From the NCBI GenBank assembly GCA_002633025.1, contig NMRB01000195.1:283681-347680 (forward strand): 64,000 nucleotides of DNA, given 5' to 3'. This stretch comes from Notospermus geniculatus. Taxonomy: Eukaryota; Nemertea; Pilidiophora; Heteronemertea; Lineidae. The translations under genes and the position numbers were made by a program. This document shows, one piece after another, positions 22,588-35,135 of this stretch (position 1 is the first letter of the stretch; every line of letters begins with the position of its first letter). The notes beneath the pieces are model-generated. The model worked only from the letters and a program-made list of their open reading frames with translations. It had not been told where the DNA came from and did no database searches.

Positions 22588-23112
22588 GTAGGACACCAAC
22601 CACTTGCACTTGGCCTGAGTCCTTCGATACCGCGCAAACCTTTGAGTTTGCAAGATCGTTTAATTGGATGACGGCGGATGTTATTTTGCCTTGCCACACA
22701 TCACCCTGCCATCTGTTTCCAAATGGCCTCCCTATCGTAGCAGTGGTTTGGCAAGTGCGTCGAGATGAGGTGATAGCGGTGTCATTTAACCCCGGAGAGC
22801 CCAAGACACATTTCACCAAGAGTCGAGAAAAAATGAATTCTTTTTTCCAACAACTTGAGTTGACATGTAGTTCTAACATTTTCGTCCAGGTGTCTCTGTA
22901 GGTGGCATTTTGGACTTCGGGGGTAAAATCGCGCTCATCTTTGACACTCGTTCATTCCAGGGGGTAATATTTACGTGGTGTCAAATATGACTCCGGGGGA
23001 GGGGATCTCCCGGGTTACATGTATATTAAGAGAAATACCGAGTTCGTGTAGTCCTTTGTCAATTTCACATGGAAACGAAAAGGGAGGCAAGGGCGAGATC
23101 TGGATGGTCCAC
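22588..23112. other. No gene recognised
   Basis: Spacer. Confidence 0.4.
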
Positions 23113-23229
23113 GGCCGACTGCACAGAAAGTCCGATAGTGCTACCGGCAGTTACATGTAGTTATAACGCATTTTCCAACTAAACCGCCAATTGGCACCGA
23201 AAGCACTATCGGACTTTGTGCGGTCGGCC
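23113..23229. repeat. Inverted repeat with about 29-bp arms
   Basis: GGCCGACTGCACAGAAAGTC.. pairs with ..GGACTTTGTGCGGTCGGCC. It directly abuts the dispersed repeat starting at 23236 and may be one element with it. Confidence 0.65.
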
Positions 23230-23235
23230 CAGGTG

Positions 23236-23380
23236 AATAGGAGCTGTGAGTCAGTTGACCAATAGGTGTCACCACGGCCCAAGTCAATGCCTGGCGGACC
23301 AGTCATGCTTGATTGTGCATCAATAAATCAAGAGTTTCTTTCGTATTGGTCCGGTAGAACTTGGCTGCCGTCTTTTGGTT
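23236..23380 (+). repeat. Dispersed repeat family, copy 2
   Basis: Same orientation as 23974-24118, with scattered substitutions. Confidence 0.75.
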
Positions 23381-23973
23381 GATGGTTGACTGCACTCATA
23401 TACGTTTCTGATGCTCGGCGGACGAGCATCATCTGTCAGCCTCCGTATAGCTATCCTTTCCTTATTCCGCTGACCGCTACCTGTTCCTGTTGTCAAACAA
23501 TGCTTCCATGACCGCAATGAATCTCAGCAGCCATATTTCATCCAATATGTCAAAGGGCCGGCTAATTGGCTGACCTAAATTAGATATTTTGCCTAATTGA
23601 ATCCTACCGTGGAGTGACCATCATTTTTCATCGCCGGACACCATAAATCAACCGCGGATTAATAGATTCAAAATAGGGGGAATTAATTTTCCCGCACATC
23701 GTAGGTCAATCTATCAGTACGATGCGTAAGTCTACTTTCCTCTTTCGTCCGTGGATCTGCTCGTTTTTGACATGTGAAATCTCCTTGAACCTTACAGACG
23801 TACTGGTGATGATGATGAATGCCTTTCGTTGACACTTAAAAGGACCATGCTCTATGTCAGATCTGACGTGATTTTGTGCAATATGGGATTCGACGCTGGC
23901 GAGTATCAAGGGTAGACACAAGTTCCTACACCTTTCCCTTTTTCATCACCAACAACGGAGTAGACATCAACTA
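23381..23973. other. No gene recognised
   Basis: Spacer. Confidence 0.4.
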
Positions 23974-24118
23974 AATAGAAGCTGTGAGTCAGTTGACCAA
24001 TAGGTGTCACTACGGTCCAATTCAATGCCTAGCGGACCTATTCATGGTTGACTGAGCACCAATCAGGAGAATTTTCTATGGTATTGGTCCGCTAGAACTT
24101 TGCTGCCATCTTTTGGCG
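23974..24118 (+). repeat. Dispersed repeat family, copy 3
   Basis: Third copy, lying directly before the CACCG element at 24136. Confidence 0.75.
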
Positions 24119-24135
24119 ATAAGAGCCGCTGGCCA

Positions 24136-24422
24136 CACCGAAAATTCTGCTTCATCAAAATGACGATGTTCGTTTTCCGTTATCACCAAACTGAGTTTCT
24201 CAATTCGTCAAAATGACAAATCCACGTCCGTCATTTTGACGAACATAAACAAGGGTTTGTCAAGACGACAAATCCACGTTCGTCATTTTGATGAATCCTT
24301 GTTTATGTTCGTCAAGATGACGAACGTGGACTTCGTCATTTTGACGAATTTAGATACTCAGTTTGGTGATAATGGAAAACGAACCTAAGTTCGTCATTTT
24401 GACGAAGCAGAGTTTTTCAGTG
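24136..24422. mobile_element. 287-bp CAC(T/C)G-ended MITE built of TTCGTCATTTTGACGAA palindromes
   Basis: Ends CACCGAAAATTCTGC and inverse CACTGAAAAACTCTGC are flanked by CA (24134-24135 and 24423-24424). CACTG/CACTA ends with a 2-bp TSD fit CACTA/EnSpm-like elements. The interior repeats the palindrome CGTCATTTTGACG or its near variants about eight times in nested inverted order. Confidence 0.75.
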
Positions 24423-24424
24423 CA

Positions 24425-26363
24425 GATTCTATTGCGCTGAGCGATATCTTACACGCCTCGTACGTTCTCGTTGGGGACGAGACTACTTCCGACGGCCTCA
24501 GTGGATATCAAGCAGACTAGTACCATAAGATGTAAATGTATGGAATTTAGACTTCCTTCGTTAAACTTACACGGCTATTCATTCCCATCTCAAGTATCAT
24601 TCAAGTCGGCTACACGCGACATGAATAAAGAAATACACAGATTCCCACCTGAGCAATGCCCCGATCGACCCCACCTCCCACCCTCACGATGCATTTTATT
24701 CTAAATTGACCCCTGTCGTCCAGAACAACCATTTCTCATCGCATAAGCGACACTCGGATTGCCCAAAGCACGTGATGACAAATGCGTTGAATACGAGCCG
24801 TGTACTCTCAGTCGGTTGCAACAATCAATCCTGCTATAAGATCCTTTTGTCCACGCCACAAAGACGCAGCCAATTTAATTGAAACCTCGTTAATAATACA
24901 TAGCCATTGACGATAATTTCTCAAGCCAGTTTCATCAGTGGCGCATTTTACTGACATTCAAATATTGATTGGTATTGAGCAGATTGAGCAGTCTCGGTGC
25001 GACACAATCACGTTTCACGGAAAGAGATATTTTGTCCTTCACATGGGTCATCACATAGCCTGGTTCATTCGGCCGCCAAAAGATGGCGCGACATCACGAC
25101 AATCAAGCGACATCTATCGGTGACCGTGGAAAATCGGCCAACTGGCTGTCCAAACTGCACACAGCGCCACCTCCAGTCTTCGACCTAGTGACACTGCCAT
25201 CAGTTCCCTACTTTCTCGGCGGAGCGATCGTAGTTCCAATACATGCCAAGTGGAATTGAAGAATTTCATGGGCACGTATACGAAACGTTTTTTCGTCGAC
25301 CTAATTATTAGTCTCGTGCCACCAGACTCTGCAATTTTCAATTTTAGAGTCAGGTTCCTTTAATTCCACCGAGGACCACGTGACGCGGAGCGTCGAATGA
25401 TCGATCTGCGTACATTATCCAGCTTTCCCTTCCGCTTTCGAAGGATGCCATTCATTGGCCCATGATCTTCGGCCGCCTCCTGATAGACACCCGGCTCTAA
25501 CCTAGCTGAAACTCTTTAGAAATCCCTGCTTAAATAGTTACCTACTAAAGTGTGAATTCCATCGATATCGTATTGAAAATCCTATTACTCGCCGGGGAGT
25601 TTTATTTCATGGATTTGCGTATTTTCTACTCCTTCTCTTGTAGCTAACGCTTAATGAATTGAGATTCTATATGATACAAAGGGTCAACTGGTACAGTATT
25701 GACCCACTGCAGCCATCGATCACCTCTTCTTGTAACTACATTCAAATCACTCTGTACAGTTTTGCTGATTACATTAAAGTGGTCACGAAGAGTGGGCTTC
25801 GCGCTCGCGTGAGGAACTTTTTTCACCTGATTACCAACAGTAGAAAATGCGCGGTGACTCCGCCGCTCTTTAGAATTTCATTAAGTCATGTTGAAAAATT
25901 AATAATTCTAATTTTGATTTTCCGATGGCTTCGTCAGTGATCGATGTGGCACAAATCGATGGTGGTTTAAGGTAATTTAGGACGCGTGATGCAGAATAGA
26001 ATTAAGATTCATTTTCAATAGCTGGTGTCGGCTTTCACAGGATCGGCCGCCGTATTGTAGTACGTCCAAGTTCACTCTGCTTTTGATAGCTGACGACGGC
26101 TCATCACGCTGCAGGGGAGTGCAAATTTTCAGGGTCACTTCGCTTGGTCTTGGATCGGCACAGTGTAAATATGGCCATAGCAAAAGAAAAATAATAAGAA
26201 ATGGTGAAAGAGTAGAACACTGTGAAGTATTGAGTGTTAGCATCACTCAACAGGTGACAGCACTGTCAAATTTATTTATCCTTATCCTTGTCTTTATTTA
26301 TGTAGATTAGTTCCAAATTTCGCCGGTAGGATTAAATATGAGATAATGTACCGCCTGTCTCCG
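24425..26363. other. No gene recognised
   Basis: Nearly 2 kb without a supported exon or repeat family. Confidence 0.4.
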
Positions 26364-26512
26364 TAATCACGTGATCGTCCGAAAAAGCAGCCGATGAAAA
26401 ACGCGTTGATTCGTTGGCCCCACTCGCTCGCATTCAACAAAAGAGCAATCAACAGCTTTTCAACCAATCAACGCGTTTCTCATCGGCTGCTTTTCGGACG
26501 ATCACGTGATTA
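26364..26512. mobile_element. 149-bp MITE, TAATCACGTGATCGTCC ends
   Basis: Inverted arms of about 55 bp (TAATCACGTGATCGTCCGAA..) with few mismatches. The palindrome ATCACGTGAT, an E-box-like CACGTG, lies at each end. TSD is not evident. Confidence 0.75.
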
Positions 26513-27092
26513 TGGTGTATAGGCGCTACCGGTCTCTGTATAATCCTACTGGTCAGATCGGGAACCAATCTTGGATTTATCAATAAAATATCTAAAGCGC
26601 CACCTGGAATGTGCCGTAGTTTTTCGGGGTAATCTTTGTATCAGAATTTGAACACTCTGGAAGTCACGGGTATCAATTACCCCACGAATTCATTACATGT
26701 AGTTAGCATATAAACATGCTAAGAGTGCTAAGGTAATTTGGCCTCTAGGCAGCGAAATAAGACGACGACGAACAAATTCGTGCACAAAAGACCCCAAAAT
26801 CAATGTGAACGATATTCTGTGATATTTGGCTTGTTAAGTCGAAAGCACAGATCGAAAATCACGCAACGAACACTTAGATGACGTGAAAGTCAACAATAAC
26901 TCGACTGAGTGAAATCCCCACGGACGGGTCTTCTATTGTTGCATACAATGAATAAACACAATAATGAATATTAGTAGAAAGTGCGTGTCGTTGAATTTAT
27001 TTCCTTTTTCTTCGGATCAATAATGGTTTCGTGCGAAACGTGGAGTGGTCAACGTGCATTACAACGGACTTTGAAAAATCACGACACAGGTA
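26513..27092. other. No gene recognised
   Basis: Spacer. Confidence 0.4.
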
Positions 27093-30000
27093 TTTATTTG
27101 CTGTTGTGACATGGGATTGTTCCATCCACAAATGAAATAGGGCGGGGAGCCGTCTGCCTGAATATTGGAGGGTGTAAATATCAACTCTCTGATACATCAT
27201 GACGTGCACAGCATCTGCATTTTCCGTGTATACACTTTGGTTCTCGTCTGCTGCAGCTTCGGTCAACGGCCTCCGCCCGAAGCACTGCGGCACTACTCCG
27301 CGTCCACGGCACCTGCGTATCTGTAACCGTCTGCTGCCAGTGGCCATTTCAACTCCTTAAGATTTCGCTGGAGTCTCGAAACGAACGCTGATGCCGTGAA
27401 TTAAACATGTATTGGCAATCTTTTTATCAGCTGGACGGGGTCCTACGGCTGTCGATTTCAACAGCGATATGACGAACGATGGGAGTTGAAAAGTTCAGAT
27501 ACTTAGATGGCCGAATATCATGAATTTCAATCGTATTTCAAAGGAAGAAAGGGTTTAGCTTCCAAACAAAGGTGAATAAACAGTTAGCCATTAGAGAGTC
27601 GCAATGATTTCTCCACATGCCGACGGTTGCGTTTTCTTGATTAGTTCCGTCAATAGTTTCCAGGAGGCGCTGTTAGATTAACGATTGAAGTGAAAAATAA
27701 TGAATGACTGAAGTGAAAAGTGATTGTCAAGAGGCGCAAAAAAGGGTATAGTGAGCTAACTAAAAAAAACTACAGATTACATGCAGATCTGTCAAAAATG
27801 AAGTTTTTCCTGGGGATCGAACCTACTAACACAGTCGGAGGCGGCTTACCATGACGCAGTTAGTCGGTAATGAAGACACGTGAACTCAACGGTTTCATGC
27901 TTTATTCACAGACGCACATGAGCTTGGATATGTTACATCTCTGCGTTTTATCCAAAAATAGTCCCGAGGACCGAAATGTACTATTTGTTGAACCGCCGCA
28001 CCAGATAAACAAAAACAGACGGTAGAACTCTATAAATGCTTTGCAAACATTTTCATTTTTATTAATTACACATTTATTTTGATCTTAAAACAGATGGGGG
28101 AATCTTGCTCGCGGCATTCGCAAATCTTGTGTTTGCGCCGAAAAACTTCCCGTGGGCGATACGACACAAGCAAAATGATCATGTTTTCGTTGTTTTCGTC
28201 GTTATCTGGTAAAGTGTGTCACGCGTTTACCAACCTGCAAGGGACCTGTCGTTTGGTTTCAAGCTATCCTGAACAGCGTTTCCACGGCAGGTCTCGGGGT
28301 CCAGGGTGTGGCCACGCACGATACCAGTTCAGTGAGGAGATGTTTGCGTAGCAGCTGCCAAGTCGCACTCTGTGCACGCGCTTTGGGGAAAACCAACGCC
28401 CGAGGTCAAAGTCTTTTTTTAATCCTAAAGCGGATGTTGTAGTTGTTTGAGACTTTTGCTAAAGGACCATATGCCTGAACTCCGAATGATCAATATGCCG
28501 CAGGGTGTGTTAGTCTGCATCCCAACGCAGTGTGCGCGAAAATCAAACAGTTGTGAAGTTTAGCATGCAGGCCATTCGGAACGACCTGAGGCGAACTGCT
28601 TATCTATCCACTGGCGGCGCATTTCACCTCGGACACAAGTCCAAGGCAGCCATGTTGTTATCAACAAACCCATGTGACCGACCGTGGGACTATTTTCGCC
28701 GAATTTTGGCCTGCTAAGATATCCAACCTTATTTCCTGGATAAGTTGAGGCATATTATATATAAACTTACCGATATCTCACCCAATCTGCCAATTATTGA
28801 TCAATAACGCAACGTTTTTGTGTGACCTATTTCGTTCATGCGCAGGGTGTGATGAGGCGACCGCATCCAAACCCACAGAAACTGAAGGCAATCACTGCGC
28901 ATTCAAGATGGCTGCCTTGGAATTGTGTCCGAGGGGAAATGCGAGTGTCTACGGAAATTGCCGAGCAGTTGCCTTCGGAAGTTCCGAATGCATGCAGGCG
29001 AGATTTGAAGAATGTCAATACAGATAATATTGATGCGAATGAGGTAATTTTTTGTCACTCCCCAAAACTCCCCTTCCGAACCGTCTGAGCCCGGGGAGAC
29101 ATTCACTAAAGAATGAAATTTTTACTACAAATCATTTCAAGCGCACCTGAGACCAAACAGCCGAGACCCTGGGCCTTCCAAACTGGCCCCTATTGCGTGA
29201 TATCCCTCGTTAAACATCACAAAGACCCCCCAAATAAAAGATTCGAACGCCCTCCTCTTTACCACCAATCGGCCCCTTCGTCAGTTGACAAGTTAAGTTA
29301 CCGGGTCACAGCGGACACGTCTTTGTCAGGGGGCCGTTCCAACGTTTTCTTTGCCCCCTGCAATGACAAGTCTCAGGTGCTATGACGGATCTCACTCACA
29401 ATAGAAAGGAAGAAAATAATAGAAAAATTACATGTTAGTTACTGCGACGTTTAAATGTGGTTAATTCGACCCAGTCGAGACGGTATGGATAAAACGTGTC
29501 CGTCACCGGACTGCTACCCACCGCGCACACCGGTGACGGGCGACGGACGAGCACTGCGGTATTACCAATAATACGGACACATGTTGAGTACGACCCGTAA
29601 GAGTTGCCACGCCTATGGTCATGGGTGGCAACGGGGTTCGATTGTACAGGATTCACCTTGGGAGGGGAAAACGGGCACGAGAAAGCTGAAGACAACATCC
29701 GGGCCCCGGCATTCTTTGTTAATTAGACTAACGTCTGCTGTTAATAGTGATGGACAAAAGATATCCGCTTCAGTATCGTCTGCGAGTGGAAGCCTGAAAA
29801 GAGAATTAAAATGGGACGTGTTCATCTTATGAGAATATGAACCATTTGAACAAAGAATTGCTTTGTGAATTAATATTAAAAAGGTATCAAGTATTAGCCT
29901 CATTTTCTCGTTCAGGTCTTACTTAATTTTGCAATTTTTTTCCTGGAGAGTCTTAATTGGCAATGGAGATGCTATAGCTATCATCTGATCCAATTCAATA

Positions 30001-31155
30001 CGATTCGAGGACTGGATTGTTACCATCATCTTTCTTGGTAGTGATGCCACGGGCTGCCGACTTCAGCTCACCAGACGTGTTCGAAAGTTCGTGCCCAACA
30101 CTTTAACGTGACGAAACTTTTCACTGGACTGGCCCGGGATGTTACCAGTGTATTCGTCGCAGTACTCGAGTCCGTTTTCATCGGATTTAACCGAAAAGTG
30201 ACGAAGCAGGATTAACTTTATTTGCCACTAACAAAAGCATGCTGTGAGTTGGGACACGGAATTGCCAAGTTCTCATTGAATGGGGAGCGCCAATTGGTCA
30301 CGTGATGACTACTGATAGAGCAGACGAGACACCTAGCGTTGACCTAGGCCCATTGTTCGAGAGATGCGGTTCACCAAGCACGGCCAATCACACCTTGAAT
30401 CGTCATGAATAATAGGTGGCATTGGTGTACTATCAGTTCAAAACCACGCGTATATTCTCGCGTGGTCTGCGTGATCGGGGTTCCCTATTTAAGTCTAATT
30501 AGATATTGTCATGAAAGTGACAAATCCATGTGATGTAAGCTTTCCATTATTTGTTAATTTACGCGAGAGGGCACGGAGTTTTCACCAAAAACCTGATTAA
30601 ATGTTCAAGAATTCTAAGGGTCGTTTGCACGGGTCGGACCTTAGCCTAAAGTATAGCTTAAGACTTCCTCTTTGCTTGAAGCATTGAGAAAAGTCAGACT
30701 TTGACATGAGGAAAGTGTGGCTGAAGTCGGACCCGAGCATACGGCCCTAAGCCTACATGTAGGTGTTTCCGAAATGCCATGGGGATTCACGTTCAGCCCT
30801 TGGATGCGAGCTTCAACGCGTTGGCGTTCTTTTTACCATTTAACGTTACGCCTCGGTTTCTCTTCGACACCTAGACGTAAAAAAGTCCAAAAGAGTTCCT
30901 TTATGAAGACAATATAAATCCTGAGAAACTAAGTAGGCCTAACCGGGACATCAAGGAAACTCTACGATCAGAATAGGGATGTAGCAATGTACATCTTAGG
31001 AGTATTAAGTATATTGAGGGCCGAAGGTTTCAGGGACTTATGCAAGATGAGGAATTGGACACTATCCCTCCCATTCGATGATTCGTATTTTTAAGTTGGC
31101 GATCCTAATCTAAAGGACGCTGGAAGCCCATCGAAAAGGCAAAGGTGACACATGA
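27093..31155 (+). repeat. About 4.1-kb tandem duplication, unit 1
   Basis: It is collinear with 31161-35548. Offset is about 4.7 kb in the middle. Unit 1 keeps about 530 bp (near 30000-30535) missing from unit 2. Both carry a minus-strand tRNA-like SINE at about 27809-27870 (B box GGTTCGATCCCC) and a GC-rich hairpin near 29488-29560. Short open frames occur in both units but match nothing known. Confidence 0.85.
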
Positions 31156-31268
31156 GTACATATTTGCTGTTGTGACATGGGATTGTTCCATCCACAAATG
31201 AAATAGGGCGGGGAGCCGTCTGCCTGAATATTGGAGGGTGTAAATATCAAATCTCTGAAAGATACATC

Positions 31269-31868
31269 CATACTCCACGACAGCGTTGAAATTTTTTGAT
31301 AATTGGACGAAATTTTAACACTGCCATCAACGCTAGATCGCCATCTTGAAAATCTTGACGTCATCGTCGGTGGGCCGCCATCTTGTTGGTCTTTCAAGTG
31401 ACGCGAACTTCTTTTTCAAAGTGTTGTTATTTGCAGAAAACAATGTTTGTCTTGTCGAAAATGAAACAGAATAGCTTTGTCATCACTTTATTTTTACTCT
31501 ACCGATGTATACCTTTGTACACCTAGATCTATATTGTAAGCGTAGAAAACGACGTGATGGATAACTGGTGATATCCTTGCCCACACTGAAAAAAAATCCT
31601 AATCATGTTGAGTACCTTCGGGGTACTCGTTTTGTCCGTGAGATGAGTAGAAAGGTACTCATATTGAGTAGAAAGGTACTGATAGCGAGTAGAAAGATAC
31701 TCATAGCGAGCAGCAAGGAACTCCAAATGCAGCTCCTTGGCCCGCTGAGTACCCAATTAGTACCTTTCTACTCATCTCACGGACAAAATGACTGATGAGT
31801 AGCCCAAAGTACTCAACATGAGCCGAATTTTTTTTTAGTGCAGATATCGCCACCTAGCGTCAAGTTTG
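31269..31868 (-). mobile_element. 600-bp element with perfect 9-bp TSD, itself carrying a nested MITE
   Basis: Flanked by AGATACATC at 31260-31268 and 31869-31877. Unit 1 has a single GATACATC at about 27191, the empty site. Apart from the nested 31584-31840 insert it is a reverse-oriented, internally shortened copy of 15327-15757. Confidence 0.85.
31584..31840. mobile_element. 257-bp CACTG-ended MITE with 21-bp internal tandem repeats
   Basis: Ends CACTGAAAAAAAATCC and inverse CACTAAAAAAAAATTCGG are flanked by CA (31582-31583 and 31841-31842). The empty site is seen in the 15-kb copy of the host element near 15350-15357. Interior repeats GAGTAGAAAGGTACTCAT-like units about three times. Confidence 0.8.
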
Positions 31869-34800
31869 AGATACATCGTGACATACACAGCATCTGCATT
31901 TTCCGTGTATACACTTTGGCTCTCCTCGCATGCCTCGTCTGCTGCAGCTTCGGTCAACGGCCTCCGCCCGAAGCATTGCGGCACTTATTCCGCGTCCACG
32001 GCACCTGCGTATCTGTAACCGTCTGCTGCCAGTGGCCATTTCAACTCCTTAAGATTTCGCTGGAGTCTCGAAACGAACGCTGATGCCTTGAATTAAACAT
32101 GTATTGGCAATCTTTTTATCAGCTGGACGGAGTCCTACGGCTGTCGATTTCAACAGCGATATGACGAACGATGGGAGTTGAAAAGTTCAGATACTTAGAT
32201 GGCCGAATATCATGAATTTCAATCGTATTTCAAAGGAAGAAAGGGTTTAGCTTCCAAACAAAGGTGAATAAACAGTTAGCCATTAGATTTAGTCGCAATG
32301 ATTTCTCCACATGCCGGCGGTTGCGTTTTCCTGATTAGTTCCGTCAATAGTTTCCAGGAGGCGCTGTTAGATTAACGATTGAAATGAAAAATAATGAATT
32401 GACTGAAGTGAAAAGTGATTGTCAAGAGGCGCAAAATAAGGGTATAGTGAGCTAACTAAAAAAACCTACAGATTACATGCAGATCTGTCAAAAATGAAGT
32501 TTTTCCTGGGGATCGAACCTACTAACACAGTCGGAGGCGGCTTACCATGACGCAGTTAGTCTGTTTACAGTAATGAACACACGTGAACTCAACGGTTTCA
32601 TGCTTATTCACAGACGCACATGAGCTTGGATATGTTACATCTCTGCGTTTTATCCAAAAATAGGCCCGAGGACCGAAATGTACTATTTGTTGAACCGCCG
32701 CACCAGATAAACAAAAACAGACGGTAGAACTCTATAAATGCTTTGCAAACATTTTCATTTTTATTAATTACACATTTATTTTGATCTTAAAACAGATGGG
32801 GAATCTTGCTCGCGGCATTCGCAAATCTTGTGTTTGCGCCGAAAAACTTCCCGTGGGCGATACGACACAAGCAAAATGATCATGTTTTCGTTGTTTTCGT
32901 CGTTATCTGGTAAAGTGTGTCACGCGTTTACCAACCTGCAAGGGACCTGCCGTTTGGTTTCAAGCTATCCTGAACAGCGTTTCCACGGCAAGTCTCGGGG
33001 TCCAGGGTGTGGCCACGCACGATACCAGTTCAGTGAGGAGGTGTTAGCGTAGCAGCTGCCAAGTCGCACTCTGTGCACGCGCTTTGGGGAAAACCAACGC
33101 CCGAGGTCAAAGTCTTTTTCTAATCCTAAAGCGGATGTTGTAGTTGTTTGAGACTTTTGCTAAAGGACCATATGCCTGAACTCCGAACGATCAATATGCC
33201 GCGGGGTGTGTTAGTCTGCATCCCAACGCAGTGTGCGCGAAAATCAAACAGTTGTGAAGTTTAGCATGCAGGCCATTCGGAACGACCTGAGGCGAACTGC
33301 TTATCTATCCACTGGCGGCGCATTTCACCTCGGACACAAGTCCAAGGCAGCCATGTTGTTATCAACAAACCCATGTGACCGACCGTGGGACTATTTTCGC
33401 CGAATTTTGGCCTGCTAAGATATCCAACCTTATTTCCTGGATAAGTTGAGGCATATTATATATAAACTTACCGATATCTCACCCAATCTGCCAATTATTG
33501 ATCAATAACGCAACGTTTTTGTGTGACCTATTTCGTTCATGCGCAGGGTGTGATGAGGCGACCGCATCCAAAGCCACAGAAACTGAAGGCAATCACTGCG
33601 CATTCAAGATGGCTGCCTTGGAATTGTGTCCGAGGGGAAATGCGAGTGTCTACGGAAATTGCCGAGCAGTTGCCTTCGGAAGTTCCGAATGCATGCAGGC
33701 GAGATTTGAAGAATGTCAATACAGATAATATTGATGCGAATGAGGTAATTTTTTGTCACTCCCCAAAACTCCCCTTCCGAACCGTCTGAGCCCGGGGAGA
33801 CATTCACTAAAGAATGAAATTTTTACTACAAATCATTTCAAGCGCACCTGAGACCAAACAGCCGAGTCCCTGGGCCTTCCAAACTGGCCCCTATTGCGTG
33901 ATATCCCTCGTTAAACATCACAAAGACCCCCCAAATAAAAGATTCGAACGCCCTCCTCTTTACCACCGATCGGCCCCTTCGTCAGTTGACAAGTTAAGTT
34001 ACCGGGTCACAGCGGACACGTCTTTGTCAGGGGGCCGTTCCAACGTTTTCTTTGCCCCCTGCAATGTCAAGTCTCAGGTGCTATCACGGATCTCACTCAC
34101 AATAGAAAGGAAGAAAATAATAGAAAAATTACATGTTAGTTACTGCGACGTTTAAATGTGGTTAATTCGACCCAGTCGAGACAGTATGGATAAAACGTGT
34201 CCGTCACCGGACTGCTACTAGCCGCGCACACCGGTGACGGGCGACGGACGAGCACTGCGGACACATGTTGAGTACGACCCGTAAGAGTTGCCACGCCTAT
34301 GGTCATGGGTGGCAACGGGGTTCGATTGTACAGGATTCACCTTGGGAGGGGAAAACGGGCACGAGAAAGCTGAAGACAACATCCGGGCCCCGGCATTCTT
34401 TGTTAATTAGACTAACGTCTGCTGTTAATAGTGATGGACAAAAGATATCCGCTTCAGTATCGTCTGCGAGTGGAAGCCTGAAAAGAGAATTAAAATGGGA
34501 CGTGTTCATCTTATGCGAATATGAACCATTTGAACAAAGAATTGCTTTGTGAATTAATATTAAAAAGGTATCAAGTATTTAGCTTCATTTTCTCGTTCAG
34601 GTTTTACTGCATTTTTTCCTGGAGCGACTTAATTGGCAGTGAAGGTGCAATAGCTATCATCCGATCAAATTCAAAGCATCCGATCAAAGCTTTCCATTAT
34701 TTGTTAATTTACGCGAGAGGGCACGGAGTTTTCACCAAAAACCTGATTAAATGTTCAAAAATTCTAAGGGTCGTTTGCACGGGTCGGACCTTAGCCTAAA

Positions 34801-34890
34801 GTATAGCTTAAGTTAGACTTTCTCTTTGCTTGAAGCATTGAGAAAAGTCAGACTTTGAGGAAAGCGTGGCTGAAGTCCGACCCGAGCATA

Positions 34891-35135
34891 CCCCCTCATC
34901 ACACTGAAGTCGTTCTCAAAACGTCCTGCCCCGTCCTAAAAAAATCGTAAAACGGGCTAGAACGTGTACCCTTGGCCAAATAATGCTTCGATGTACTGGA
35001 GCACCCTTCCCATCCACGAAGTTCGTAAAACGACTGTAAAACGTTGCCACTACGTCCACTCCGTTCGCACACAGTTTGAGCCCGTTCGGCAAAATTTTCA
35101 AGAACGTACTGAGAACTAGCTCAGTGTGATGGGGG
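34891..35135. mobile_element. 245-bp MITE, CCCCCTCATCACACTGA ends, TA TSD
   Basis: TIRs CCCCCTCATCACACTGA and TCAGTGTGATGGGGG are flanked by TA (34889-34890 and 35136-35137). It is absent at the matching place in unit 1 (GAGCATACGGCCC near 30740). Confidence 0.75.

Noticed and set aside
24150-24410. CRISPR-like array of regularly repeated palindromes
   Set aside because: Units are irregularly spaced, occur in both orientations and lie within TIRs with a TSD; this is a MITE in a eukaryotic genome.
28532-29088. Open frames identical in both 4-kb units
   Set aside because: Short, overlapping in several frames, with no recognised domain; identity reflects the recent duplication.
31640-31710. 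Tyr/Leu/Ser tandem peptide frame (YEYLSTRYQYLST-like)
   Set aside because: It is produced by 21-bp tandem repeats inside a CACTG-ended MITE.
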